From Bacillota bacterium (GTDB taxonomy: Bacteria > Bacillota > Dethiobacteria > Dethiobacterales > Dethiobacteraceae), in NCBI GenBank assembly GCA_024650095.1, contig JANKMV010000077.1:1-8312 (forward strand): a DNA stretch of 8,312 bases, given 5' to 3'. The position numbers and the translations under genes are program-made. Positions 1-7,758 of this stretch are shown piece by piece; within the stretch, counting starts at the first letter, position 1; the number at the start of each line of letters is the position of its first letter. A model generated the notes under the pieces. The model was not told the DNA's origin. It was given only the letters and a program-made list of their open reading frames with translations, and made no database searches.

Positions 1-27
1 ATAAAGAAAAAATCCGAGGGCCCGCAT

Positions 28-1344
28 ATGGCCACGGCTCCAAAAGCGATTGAGGACAAGACGTTTTCTGAAAATGAAAAGATGTTGGCTGCGATGCGTC
101 ATGTGAAGGAAGCCGGTTCTAATCTGCATTTGCTAGGGCTCCTCTCCGATGGCGGTGTCCATAGTCATATTCAACATTTATATGCGTTACTGGAGATGGC
201 AAAAAGCGAGCAAGTAAAGAACGTTTATATTCACGCCATTCTCGATGGTCGTGATGTGGGGCCGATGAGTGCCCGCACGTATCTAACCGCACTAGAAGAT
301 AAGATTGCAAAGCTCGGTGTGGGTAAGGTGGCCACCGTTGCTGGACGTTACTACACCATGGATCGGGACAAGCGCTGGGAGCGGGTTAAGCTCGCATACC
401 GAGCCATGGTGTATGGCGAGGGTGAAGTCGCCGCTTCTTCCTTACATGCGCTGGAAAATGCCTACGATAGAGAAGAAACGGATGAGTTCGTGTTGCCAAC
501 TGTGATTCTAGAAGGCGATCGTCCCCGTGCCACTATTAACTCCCTTGATGCTGTCTTCTTTTTTAATTATCGCCCTGATCGTGCGCGTCAAATTACACAT
601 ACTTTAATTGATGCGCAGTTTACAGAATTCGATCGCGGACTAGCACCTCCATTACCCATGTTTACATGTATGACGCAATATGATGAAACCATTGACGTGG
701 CAGTGGCATATCCGCCTGACCATCCTCGCGAGACGTTTGGTGAGGTGGTGGCTACCGCAGGTTTACGGCAGCTTCGCATTGCCGAAACGGAGAAATATGC
801 CCATATCACCTTTTTTTTTAGCGGTGGAGAAGAGAAATGCTATGAGGGTGAAGAACGAATTCTAATTCCTTCACCTAAAGTTCCTACATATAATCTAAAA
901 CCTGAAATGAGCGCGCCAGAAGTCACAGAGTGCTTGCTTGAGGAAATAAGACATAATCGGCATGATGTAATCATACTCAATTATGCCAATGCCGACATGG
1001 TGGGCCATACGGGTGAGCTGGAGGCAGCTATTCGTGCGGTGGAAACAGTGGATACATGCTTGGAAAAGGTGGTGTCTTCTGTGCTTGCGCAAGGAGGTGT
1101 TGCTCTGGTTACCTCTGACCATGGCAATGCTGAACAGATGACATCCGGACGTGCAGGTCATACGTTTACGGCCCATACACTAAATCCGGTACCCTTTATC
1201 CTTGTCTCCCAGACGCCCTCTCGTTTACGAAAGCACGGTATTTTAGCGGATGTGGCACCCACAATGCTAGAGTTACTCCAATTGCCACAACCCGCCGTTA
1301 TGACTGGATCATCGTTACTCATCCCTGTTAATAGTAAAAAGTAA
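28..1344 (+). CDS. gpmI: 2,3-bisphosphoglycerate-independent phosphoglycerate mutase, N-terminally incomplete
   Basis: This enzyme interconverts 3- and 2-phosphoglycerate in cytoplasmic glycolysis and gluconeogenesis, normally with two Mn2+ ions. Visible family motifs, counted from the ATG at 28, are LLSDGGVHSH (39-48, substrate His45), LDGRDVGP (72-79), the Arg-rich MDRDKRWER (111-119), NYRPDRARQ (180-188), RIAETEKYAH (250-259, Lys256), NADMVGHTG (321-329, metal ligands Asp323 and His327), TSDHGNA (362-368, Asp364 and His365) and His383. The family is about 510 residues long. Here only 438 are present, and similarity begins at about nt 43 (KAIED). The region that should hold the first metal Asp and the nucleophilic Ser (NSEVGHLNIGAG motif) is absent. 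The frame is open back to nt 1, but its codons do not resemble the family. A GAGGG at 16-20 could serve as a ribosome binding site for the ATG at 28. As it stands the protein could not be catalytic. Family assignment is certain; the start is not. Only 23 nt separate it from eno, suggesting an operon. Confidence 0.93.
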   Translation: MATAPKAIEDKTFSENEKMLAAMRHVKEAGSNLHLLGLLSDGGVHSHIQHLYALLEMAKSEQVKNVYIHAILDGRDVGPMSARTYLTALEDKIAKLGVGKVATVAGRYYTMDRDKRWERVKLAYRAMVYGEGEVAASSLHALENAYDREETDEFVLPTVILEGDRPRATINSLDAVFFFNYRPDRARQITHTLIDAQFTEFDRGLAPPLPMFTCMTQYDETIDVAVAYPPDHPRETFGEVVATAGLRQLRIAETEKYAHITFFFSGGEEKCYEGEERILIPSPKVPTYNLKPEMSAPEVTECLLEEIRHNRHDVIILNYANADMVGHTGELEAAIRAVETVDTCLEKVVSSVLAQGGVALVTSDHGNAEQMTSGRAGHTFTAHTLNPVPFILVSQTPSRLRKHGILADVAPTMLELLQLPQPAVMTGSSLLIPVNSKK

Positions 1345-1354
1345 ATAAAGAAAA

Positions 1355-2645
<1,291 letters not shown>

Positions 2646-2664
2646 GCGATAAACAAGTTGTTTG

Positions 2665-2693
2665 TTGTTTTTTGCTATTGACTATGGTAGAAT
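2665..2693 (+). promoter_or_regulatory. Candidate sigma-A promoter of secG
   Basis: TTGTTT (2665-2670, 4 of 6 consensus bases) and TAGAAT (2688-2693, 5 of 6) are separated by exactly 17 nt. The expected start of transcription is near 2700, giving a leader of about 30 nt before secG. It lies in the 86-nt AT-rich gap after eno. It was read by eye only. Confidence 0.55.
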
Positions 2694-2717
2694 AGCTAAA
2701 GGTTTTATGCATTAGAG

Positions 2718-2726
2718 AAGGAGGTG
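2718..2726 (+). promoter_or_regulatory. Ribosome binding site deciding the secG start
   Basis: AAGGAGGTG is nearly perfectly complementary to the 16S rRNA 3' end. The core GGAGG ends 7 nt before the ATG at 2732 and only 4 nt before the in-frame TTG at 2729, so the ATG is preferred. Confidence 0.85.
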
Positions 2727-2731
2727 TCTTG

Positions 2732-2956
2732 ATGGAATTAGTATTAAAAGTGGTACTTGTTATTGCAGCGATAGGCTTAATTGCCTCCGTTTTATTGCAA
2801 TCCTCAAAATCAGCGGGTTTGTCCGGGTCCATCACCGGTGGAGCCCAAACTTTATTTGGGAAGAAAAAAGGAATTGATAGTTTTCTTTCTAAACTGACAG
2901 TCGTCTTTGCCGTACTGTTTGTGGTCTTATCCATAGTTTTGACCACCCTTAGTTAG
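2732..2956 (+). CDS. secG: Protein translocase subunit SecG
   Basis: SecG is the small, non-essential stimulatory subunit of the SecYEG channel in the cytoplasmic membrane and assists SecA-driven export. The 74-residue protein has the expected form: a first membrane segment (about residues 3-22), a conserved polar loop containing LLQSSKSAGLSGSITGGAQ and then LFGKKKG, and a second membrane segment (about 51-70). The loop pattern of LLQ, S/G-rich stretch, GGA and FGKKKG is diagnostic of the family. The ATG at 2732 is chosen over the TTG at 2729 because of its spacing from AAGGAGGTG. secG next to eno and upstream of rnr, smpB and ssrA is a familiar Firmicute order. The stop codon lies inside an inverted repeat (2952-2979). 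Length and motifs are complete. Confidence 0.97.
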   Translation: MELVLKVVLVIAAIGLIASVLLQSSKSAGLSGSITGGAQTLFGKKKGIDSFLSKLTVVFAVLFVVLSIVLTTLS

Positions 2957-2979
2957 TACCATCAACAACAGGTACTAGC
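2952..2979 (+). repeat. Inverted repeat (hairpin) over the secG stop codon
   Basis: GTTAGTACC (2952-2960) pairs with GGTACTAGC (2971-2979) across a 10-nt loop: eight Watson-Crick pairs and one T-G pair. The stop TAG at 2954-2956 is in the 5' arm. It is followed by AAAAAGAG and not by a T tract, so it is not an intrinsic terminator. It could stabilise the mRNA end or be one state of a switching leader before the pyrophosphatase gene. Confidence 0.6.
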
Positions 2980-3043
2980 AAAAAGAGTGCCTTCATAACA
3001 AGGGACGAGCCAGATTAGGTTTCACTTTGGTTAGCTGATGGTG
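2957..3043 (+). other. Possible structured leader RNA before the pyrophosphatase gene
   Basis: TACCATCA (2957-2964) can pair with TGATGGTG (3036-3043) and close a domain. Inside it GGTACT (2971-2976) can pair with AGTGCC (2986-2991), and AGCCA (3008-3012) can pair weakly with TGGTT (3028-3032). The closing helix and the first inner helix both compete with the hairpin at 2952-2979. I recognise no known riboswitch class here, and short helices arise by chance, so this is a suggestion only. The remainder up to 3098 holds a 10-bp palindrome, TACTTAAGTA (3066-3075), and a weak promoter-like pair, TTGCGG (3050) and TATCAG (3074), with an 18-nt spacer. Confidence 0.25.
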
Positions 3044-3098
3044 ATAAACTTGCGGTTAACCAGGTTACTTAAGTATCAGCACGACAGAAATGAAAGCG

Positions 3099-3104
3099 AA
3101 GGAG
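3099..3104 (+). promoter_or_regulatory. Ribosome binding site deciding the pyrophosphatase start
   Basis: AAGGAG lies 8 nt before the ATG at 3113. The earlier in-frame GTG and ATG codons from 3038 onward would add 25 polar, basic residues unlike the family N-terminus and have no such site in front. The start at 3113 is therefore preferred. Confidence 0.85.
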
Positions 3105-3112
3105 TAGAAAGA

Positions 3113-5116
3113 ATGAACAATATCTTATATTTAATTCCTGTTACAGGACTTGTCGGTTTGTTATTTGCCTTCTATTTGGCAGGTAAAGTAAGTAAAGCCG
3201 ATCCTGGTACCGACCGCATGAAAGAAATTGCCGGTGCTATTCATGAAGGTGCCATGGCATTTTTAACCCGCGAGTATCGCACACTTGCCCTTTTCGTTCT
3301 TGTATTATTTGTTGTTATTTACTTCGCCATTAACTGGCAAACGGCCGTTTGTTATGTAGCGGGTTCATTAGCCTCTGCACTGGCCGGTTTTATTGGCATG
3401 AATATTGCTACTAAAGCCAATGTGCGTACCACAAACGCTGCGCAACACGGTATCAATGAAGCACTGACCATTGCTTTTTCCGGTGGTGCGGTTATGGGCT
3501 TGTCCGTCGTTGGCCTTGGTTTATTTGGTTTAGGTGTCCTCTACCTCATTTTTGGGGATCCCTCAATCGTTAATGGCTATGCGCTGGGCGCTAGCTCCAT
3601 TGCACTCTTTGCTCGTGTAGGCGGTGGTATTTATACCAAAGCTGCCGATGTGGGTGCAGACTTAGTGGGTAAAGTCGAAGCCGGCATTCCCGAAGACGAT
3701 CCCCGCAACCCAGCCGTTATTGCTGATAACGTTGGTGATAACGTCGGTGACGTAGCCGGAATGGGTGCTGACCTTTTTGAATCCTATGTTGGTTCAATTA
3801 TTGCTGCCATTACCATTGGTATCGTACTGTATGGTATGGAAGGTGTACTGGTGCCAATGATTGTTGCCGCCACTGGTGTTTTGGCAGCTATTCTGGGTAC
3901 CTTTTTCGTCAAAGCAAAGGAAGGCGTAAAGCTTTCCGCAGCCCTAGAACGTGGTACGCTCGTCAGTGGGGCCATCGTAATTATCGCTTCCTATTTTGTT
4001 ATTCAGAGCTACAGCTATGAATTTGGTGGGATCGGTCCTTTCTGGGCCGTTATCTCTGGACTGCTTGCGGGAATCCTCATTGGCCGTATTACCGAGTACT
4101 ATACCTCGGATCATCATAAGCCAGTGCAAGGTATTGCCGATAGTTCCAAAACCGGTGCAGCCACTAACATTATCTCTGGCCTCGCTGTGGGCATGCGCTC
4201 CACCATGTTGCCCATTCTCGTCATTGCCATCGCTATTCTCATCGCTAACCAGACGGCTGGCCTTTATGGTATCGCCATTGCCGCTGTGGGTATGCTGGCT
4301 ACGGCTGGTATGACCATTGCCGTTGATGCATACGGTCCCATTGCAGATAATGCGGGTGGCATTGCTGAAATGGCTGGCTTGGACAAGTCCGTACGAAAAG
4401 TTACGGATGAACTCGATGCCATGGGTAACACCACGGCGGCCATCGGTAAAGGCTTCGCCATCGGTTCTGCAGCTTTGACTGCACTGGCACTCTTCTCCGC
4501 CTATACCCAAGCCGCTGGTATCGAAACCATTAATATTACCGACGCCAAGGTCATCGTTGGCTTATTAGTTGGTGGTATGCTACCTTTCTTCTTCTCCGCG
4601 TTAACTATGGAAGCGGTGGGAAGTGCAGCATTTGAAATGATTGAAGAAGTACGAAAACAGTTTCGTGAAATTCCCGGTCTCAGGGAAGGTCTCCCCGAAG
4701 CGAAACCTGATTACAAGCGCTGTGTAGATATTTCCACCACAGCTGCCTTGCGGCAAATGGTTGTACCCGGCCTCATGGCCGTAGTTGCACCTCTACTCAT
4801 CGGTGTTATCTTGGGTAAAGAAGCCCTCGGTGGCCTCTTGGCCGGTGCCTTGGTAACGGGTGTGCTGCTTGCCATCTTCATGGCAAACGCAGGTGGTGCG
4901 TGGGATAATGCGAAGAAATATATTGAAGGTGGCGCCCATGGCGGGAAAGGCTCTGATCCTCATAAAGCCGCCGTTGTTGGAGACACAGTTGGAGATCCCT
5001 TCAAGGATACTTCTGGACCCTCCCTCAACATACTCATTAAACTAATGAGTATCGTCGCCCTCGTCTTTGCTCCGCTCTTTCTCACAATCGTACCCTTAAT
5101 TGACCGTCTCTTCTAA
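3113..5116 (+). CDS. hppA: Membrane-bound ion-pumping pyrophosphatase, K+-dependent type
   Basis: This enzyme hydrolyses pyrophosphate and uses the energy to pump H+ and/or Na+ across the cytoplasmic membrane. The 667 residues form a very hydrophobic protein of about 16 membrane segments, the usual size. Active-site motifs are complete: [17 protein letters not shown] (171-187), [20 protein letters not shown] (194-213), [12 protein letters not shown] (594-605) and [21 protein letters not shown] (615-635, split around [10 protein letters not shown]). Ala442 and Gly445 in [10 protein letters not shown] are the pair known from K+-dependent members; K+-independent ones have Lys and Thr there. Glu223 in LFESYVG is in the gate position described for Na+-pumping enzymes, although some H+ pumps share it, so the ion is undecided. 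The start at 3113 follows AAGGAG; the hydrophobic N-terminus begins directly. The gene has a 156-nt leader and its own strong terminator, so it looks like a separate unit between secG and rnr. Confidence 0.97.
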   Translation: MNNILYLIPVTGLVGLLFAFYLAGKVSKADPGTDRMKEIAGAIHEGAMAFLTREYRTLALFVLVLFVVIYFAINWQTAVCYVAGSLASALAGFIGMNIATKANVRTTNAAQHGINEALTIAFSGGAVMGLSVVGLGLFGLGVLYLIFGDPSIVNGYALGASSIALFARVGGGIYTKAADVGADLVGKVEAGIPEDDPRNPAVIADNVGDNVGDVAGMGADLFESYVGSIIAAITIGIVLYGMEGVLVPMIVAATGVLAAILGTFFVKAKEGVKLSAALERGTLVSGAIVIIASYFVIQSYSYEFGGIGPFWAVISGLLAGILIGRITEYYTSDHHKPVQGIADSSKTGAATNIISGLAVGMRSTMLPILVIAIAILIANQTAGLYGIAIAAVGMLATAGMTIAVDAYGPIADNAGGIAEMAGLDKSVRKVTDELDAMGNTTAAIGKGFAIGSAALTALALFSAYTQAAGIETINITDAKVIVGLLVGGMLPFFFSALTMEAVGSAAFEMIEEVRKQFREIPGLREGLPEAKPDYKRCVDISTTAALRQMVVPGLMAVVAPLLIGVILGKEALGGLLAGALVTGVLLAIFMANAGGAWDNAKKYIEGGAHGGKGSDPHKAAVVGDTVGDPFKDTSGPSLNILIKLMSIVALVFAPLFLTIVPLIDRLF

Positions 5117-5139
5117 ACTAAACCTAACAAGCAAGAACA

Positions 5140-5169
5140 AAAGAGCGGCCTAGGCCGCTCTTTCTTCTT
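5140..5169 (+). terminator. Intrinsic terminator of the pyrophosphatase gene
   Basis: A perfect 24-nt palindrome (5140-5163) forms a 10-bp GC-rich stem, AAAGAGCGGC with GCCGCTCTTT, around a CTAG tetraloop, followed by TCTTCTT. It starts 24 nt after the stop codon. On the other strand the stem is followed by TTTTGTTCTTG, so it may also work in that direction. Confidence 0.92.
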
Positions 5170-5170
5170 A

Positions 5171-5192
5171 GGGTCAGGTTAGAACTTTTGAA
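5171..5192 (+). repeat. Exact 22-bp direct repeat, copy 1
   Basis: The repeat begins GGGTCAGGTTAGAA and ends CTTTTGAA. It starts two bases after the terminator T tract. An identical copy in the same orientation lies at 7567-7588, on the other side of rnr. Flanking bases differ, so identity is limited to 22 bp. The GGGTCAGGT start recalls the GGGGTCAGGTC ends of dispersed repeats that I associate with IS200-like (RAYT/REP) elements; that link is from memory and not proven here. Confidence 0.85.
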
Positions 5193-5350
5193 GATTCTCG
5201 AGACGCATCTCCCAAGCTTCCGATTTGCCAGAAAAGAGCAGAAATTTATTCCACATCAACTTATTAAAATTCTAAATATGTCAATACTATCTAGTAGAGG
5301 ATTTACATAGTAAGTTACAAAAAAGTTAAAAACGGACAAGCAAAAAACGT
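5193..5350 (+). other. AT-rich non-coding stretch upstream of the rnr leader
   Basis: The gap between the pyrophosphatase and rnr genes is 335 nt. This middle part carries no credible reading frame. A small 4-bp hairpin, GAGA-CGCA-TCTC, lies at 5200-5211. The rest is AT-rich, with weak promoter-like hexamers only, for example TTTACA at 5302-5307 without a good -10 partner. The rnr promoter must lie about here if rnr is transcribed separately from the pyrophosphatase, but I cannot place it. Confidence 0.4.
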
Positions 5351-5356
5351 AAGAAT

Positions 5357-5435
5357 ACATGGTGGCAGAAGCCGTCATGTGAACTATAGCCTAGCCCTTG
5401 TGCTGGGCTGGAACATTGGGCATTAGAATCCCAAT
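5357..5435 (+). ncRNA. Structured RNA leader of rnr: three consecutive hairpins
   Basis: Hairpin 1 (5357-5380) is a 10-bp stem, ACATGGTGGC with GCCGTCATGT including two G-T pairs, capped by AGAA. Hairpin 2 pairs TAGCCC (5392-5397) with GGGCTG (5405-5410). Hairpin 3 pairs ATTGGG (5415-5420) with CCCAAT (5430-5435) around a 9-nt loop. The rnr ribosome binding site AGAGGT (5441-5446) follows 5 nt later. The order of hairpins and the final ATTGGG...TTAGAATCCCAAT resemble, as far as I recall, right ends of some IS200/IS605 elements that encode TnpB guide RNA scaffolds. No tnpB remnant is visible. It may instead be a native regulatory leader. The hairpins are seen; function and origin are inferred. 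Confidence 0.4.
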
Positions 5436-5451
5436 AGAAAAGAGGTAAGAT

Positions 5452-7578
5452 ATGAGTTTCGAAGAAAAAGTATTATCATTTATGCAAGAAGTTGCGTATA
5501 AACCGTTAAAGATTGACGAGTTGACTCATAATTTAGGTATAAAGGATAAAAAAGAAATCAAACGTTTTCACACGCTTTTGACAGAGATGGAGCAGGAAGG
5601 GAAGATTATCAAGACCCGCTATGATCGTTATGGTGTGCCTGAAAAGATGGATCTAGTGGTGGGCCGATTGCAGGGTAATCAAGCCGGCTTCGGATTTATC
5701 ATCCCGGACAATCCCCTCTTAACCGATGTCTTTGTACCTGCAAACCAAATGAACGGCGCCATGCATGGTGACCGTATTGTGGCACGGACGGTAAAGGGTG
5801 GCAAGGGTCGTAATAACGAGGGAGAAATTATTCGCATCCTCAAGCGCCGCTCCAATCTAGTCGTTGGTCGCTATGAGGCAGGTAAACAATATGGTTTTGT
5901 TGTTCCTGATGACCAAAGAATCTCCCAGGATGTTTTCATTCCCAAAGGAGAAGCTAAAACGCTAAAAAATGGGATGAAGGTGCAGATCGAAATTACCCGC
6001 TGGCCGGAACAAAGACGTAACCCTGAAGGCAAAATCGTAGATATCCTAGGCTATCCAGGGGATAAGGGTGTAGATACACTCACCATTATTAAAAAGTTTG
6101 AGTTGCCCGAAGAGTTTCCTCCAGAAGTGCTAAATGAATTAAAAAAATATAGCCGCGATCTATCCGAGGCTGATTTGGCAGGCCGCCGTGATTTGCGCAA
6201 TTTAGTCATGGTTACCATTGATGGTGCCGATGCCAAAGATTTGGACGATGCTGTTTCCTTGCACCGTAATGAAAAGGGCAACTGGCAACTAGGTGTACAC
6301 ATTGCTGATGTGGGGCATTACGTGAAAGAAGGCTCGCCATTAGATCGAGAAGCCCTTAATCGTGGCACTAGTGTTTATTTGGTCGATCGAGTTATCCCCA
6401 TGTTGCCACCAGAACTATCCAATGATCTTTGTAGTTTAAATCCCCAAGTAGATCGTCTTGCCATGAGTGCTTTTATGGAGTTAGATGAGCAAGGCAAGCT
6501 ACTGAGCCACGACTTTACAGCCAGCGTTATCCGTACAGATGAGCGGATGACCTATGGCGCGGTGCGGGGTATCCTTGAGGATAAGGATGAAGAACTACGT
6601 AAACGCTATGAACCGCTTGTGCCCATGTTTGAGCATATGGGACAACTGGCGCTCGTATTACGTGCTAATCGCTTTGAGCGTGGTGCCATTGATTTTGCTT
6701 TGCCGGAAGTCAAAGTGATTCTTGATGATAATGGCAAACCCATTGACATTGTTAGACGGGAGCGGACCATCGCAGAAACCATCATTGAGGAATTTATGCT
6801 CATCTGTAATGAAACGGTAGCAGAACACTTCTCCCACATGGATGTTCCCTTTCTCTATCGGATACACGAAAGGCCTGATGACGGGAAAATGCTACATTTC
6901 CGCGATTTCGTCCACAACCTCGGCATTTCCATCAAAGGTAACCCCGAAAAAATCCAGCCACGTGCACTGCAGGATCTCCTAAAGCAAGTGGAAGACCAGC
7001 CTGAGGAGCGTGTAGTTAATACGCTATTACTGCGGGCCATGAAACAAGCAAAATATGCGCCAGAACGTATACCTCATTACGGTTTAGCCGCTGAATACTA
7101 TTCACATTTCACTTCGCCCATTCGTCGCTATCCCGATCTAACCATTCACCGCCTCATGCGTGAATATCTAACCGGCCTGCCGGGCAAAAAAAGGTTAGAA
7201 AAGATCAATAAGAATAATACCGTTGCAGCCGAACGTTCCTCTATACGTGAACGCATCGCGATGGAAGCAGAGCGGGAAAGTGTGGATGTGAAGAAAGTTG
7301 AGTTTATGATCGGAAAAGAAGGGCAAGAGTTCGATGCCATCATCTCCGGTGTCACCTCATTTGGCCTTTTCGCTGAGCTGGATACACTGGTAGAAGGATT
7401 AGTCCACGTTTCCAGCATGGATGATGATTATTACCATTACCATGAAGATAAAATGGCCCTGATAGGTGAACGTACTGGCAATACCTATCGCATTGGTCAA
7501 GCCATCCGTGTTGTCCTTAAACGAGCCAGCAAAGACGACCGCCAAATTGACTTCAACCTCACCGAGGGGTCAGGTTAG
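5452..7578 (+). CDS. rnr: Ribonuclease R, C-terminal tail replaced by a repeat
   Basis: RNase R is a processive 3'-5' exoribonuclease that degrades structured RNA. With SmpB-tmRNA it clears mRNAs of stalled ribosomes. The 708 residues show the family order: an N-terminal winged-helix region (about 1-65), two cold-shock/OB domains (about 68-130 and 137-200), the RNB catalytic domain (about 245-575) and an S1 domain (about 623-703). Catalytic acids Asp257, Asp263, Asp265 and Asp266 lie in TIDGADAKDLDDAV, and the signature HFTSPIRRYPDLTIHR is at 552-567. The start at 5452 has AGAGGT 5 nt ahead. The protein ends in FNLTEGSG straight after the S1 domain. Many RNase R proteins continue with a Lys-rich tail, for example the longer Bacillus enzyme. 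Here the last three residues and the stop are encoded by the 22-bp repeat. The catalytic core is intact, so activity is expected. Confidence 0.97.
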   Translation: MSFEEKVLSFMQEVAYKPLKIDELTHNLGIKDKKEIKRFHTLLTEMEQEGKIIKTRYDRYGVPEKMDLVVGRLQGNQAGFGFIIPDNPLLTDVFVPANQMNGAMHGDRIVARTVKGGKGRNNEGEIIRILKRRSNLVVGRYEAGKQYGFVVPDDQRISQDVFIPKGEAKTLKNGMKVQIEITRWPEQRRNPEGKIVDILGYPGDKGVDTLTIIKKFELPEEFPPEVLNELKKYSRDLSEADLAGRRDLRNLVMVTIDGADAKDLDDAVSLHRNEKGNWQLGVHIADVGHYVKEGSPLDREALNRGTSVYLVDRVIPMLPPELSNDLCSLNPQVDRLAMSAFMELDEQGKLLSHDFTASVIRTDERMTYGAVRGILEDKDEELRKRYEPLVPMFEHMGQLALVLRANRFERGAIDFALPEVKVILDDNGKPIDIVRRERTIAETIIEEFMLICNETVAEHFSHMDVPFLYRIHERPDDGKMLHFRDFVHNLGISIKGNPEKIQPRALQDLLKQVEDQPEERVVNTLLLRAMKQAKYAPERIPHYGLAAEYYSHFTSPIRRYPDLTIHRLMREYLTGLPGKKRLEKINKNNTVAAERSSIRERIAMEAERESVDVKKVEFMIGKEGQEFDAIISGVTSFGLFAELDTLVEGLVHVSSMDDDYYHYHEDKMALIGERTGNTYRIGQAIRVVLKRASKDDRQIDFNLTEGSG

Positions 7579-7588
7579 AACTTTTGAA
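7567..7588 (+). repeat. Exact 22-bp direct repeat, copy 2, overlapping the rnr stop
   Basis: Identical to 5171-5192 and in the same orientation. Read in the rnr frame it gives GGG TCA GGT TAG, so it supplies the last residues G-S-G and the stop codon at 7576-7578. The flanking bases on both sides differ from copy 1. The copies are 2,396 bp apart and bracket rnr with its leader. Confidence 0.88.
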
Positions 7589-7646
7589 CTTTCTTTTGTC
7601 ATTGAACTAACGATCAACTTTTCAGTCAGCAATGAAGTCCGAGTGG

Positions 7647-7675
7647 TTGACGAAAAAACCGACAAATGGTATAAT
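7647..7675 (+). promoter_or_regulatory. Strong sigma-A promoter of smpB-ssrA
   Basis: TTGACG (7647-7652, 5 of 6) and a perfect TATAAT (7670-7675) are separated by 17 nt. TG at 7667-7668 gives an extended -10 element. Transcription is expected to start near 7682, about 77 nt before the smpB start. No promoter of similar quality was seen just before ssrA, so this one probably feeds both smpB and tmRNA. Confidence 0.85.
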
Positions 7676-7709
7676 AAGCTTACTGGAGCACAAAAAAGAG
7701 CGCTATCTG

Positions 7710-7741
7710 CCCTATTTGTTTAATGCAAATAGGGTTATTTA
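7710..7741 (+). terminator. Terminator-like hairpin in the smpB leader
   Basis: CCCTATTTG (7710-7718) pairs perfectly with CAAATAGGG (7726-7734) around the loop TTTAATG, followed by TTATTTA. The 9-bp stem and T-rich tail look like an intrinsic terminator for rnr, although the T run is interrupted and the stem is AT-rich. It lies downstream of the promoter at 7647-7675, so transcripts from that promoter would also have to pass it. It could act as a partial terminator or attenuator. Confidence 0.6.
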
Positions 7742-7758
7742 TCGGATGAGGTTTCTAT

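Noticed and set aside
2651..2670. A/T-rich repeat of AAACAA and TTGTTT after eno as a possible terminator
   Set aside because: The stem would be A-T dominated and too weak, and the same bases are better explained as the -35 region of the secG promoter.
3036..3080. GATGGTGATAAAC resembling part of a fluoride riboswitch, attractive because those control enolase and pyrophosphatase genes
   Set aside because: The rest of the conserved pattern and its pseudoknot partners cannot be found, so the similarity is limited to a few bases.
3038..3112. Upstream in-frame start that would add 25 residues to the pyrophosphatase
   Set aside because: The added residues are polar and basic, unlike the family N-terminus, and the ribosome binding site at 3099-3104 fits the ATG at 3113.
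3944..4510. A 188-codon open frame on the - strand inside the pyrophosphatase gene
   Set aside because: It lies entirely opposite a strongly conserved coding region, has a low-complexity polar composition and no family resemblance. It is a shadow of the codon bias of hppA.
5359..5382. Mini reading frame MVAEAVM in the rnr leader as a possible leader peptide
   Set aside because: No ribosome binding site precedes it and its bases are all explained by hairpin 1.
5171..7588. CRISPR-like or att-site interpretation of the 22-bp repeat
   Set aside because: Only two copies about 2.4 kb apart enclose a conserved housekeeping gene; there are no regular spacers, no integrase and no tRNA target.
7466..7723. 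An 85-codon open frame (+) crossing the end of rnr and the region after it
   Set aside because: It lies mostly inside rnr in another frame, has no ribosome binding site, and its product shows no recognisable family or Lys-rich RNase R tail. It also runs through the smpB promoter and into the hairpin, so chance is more likely.
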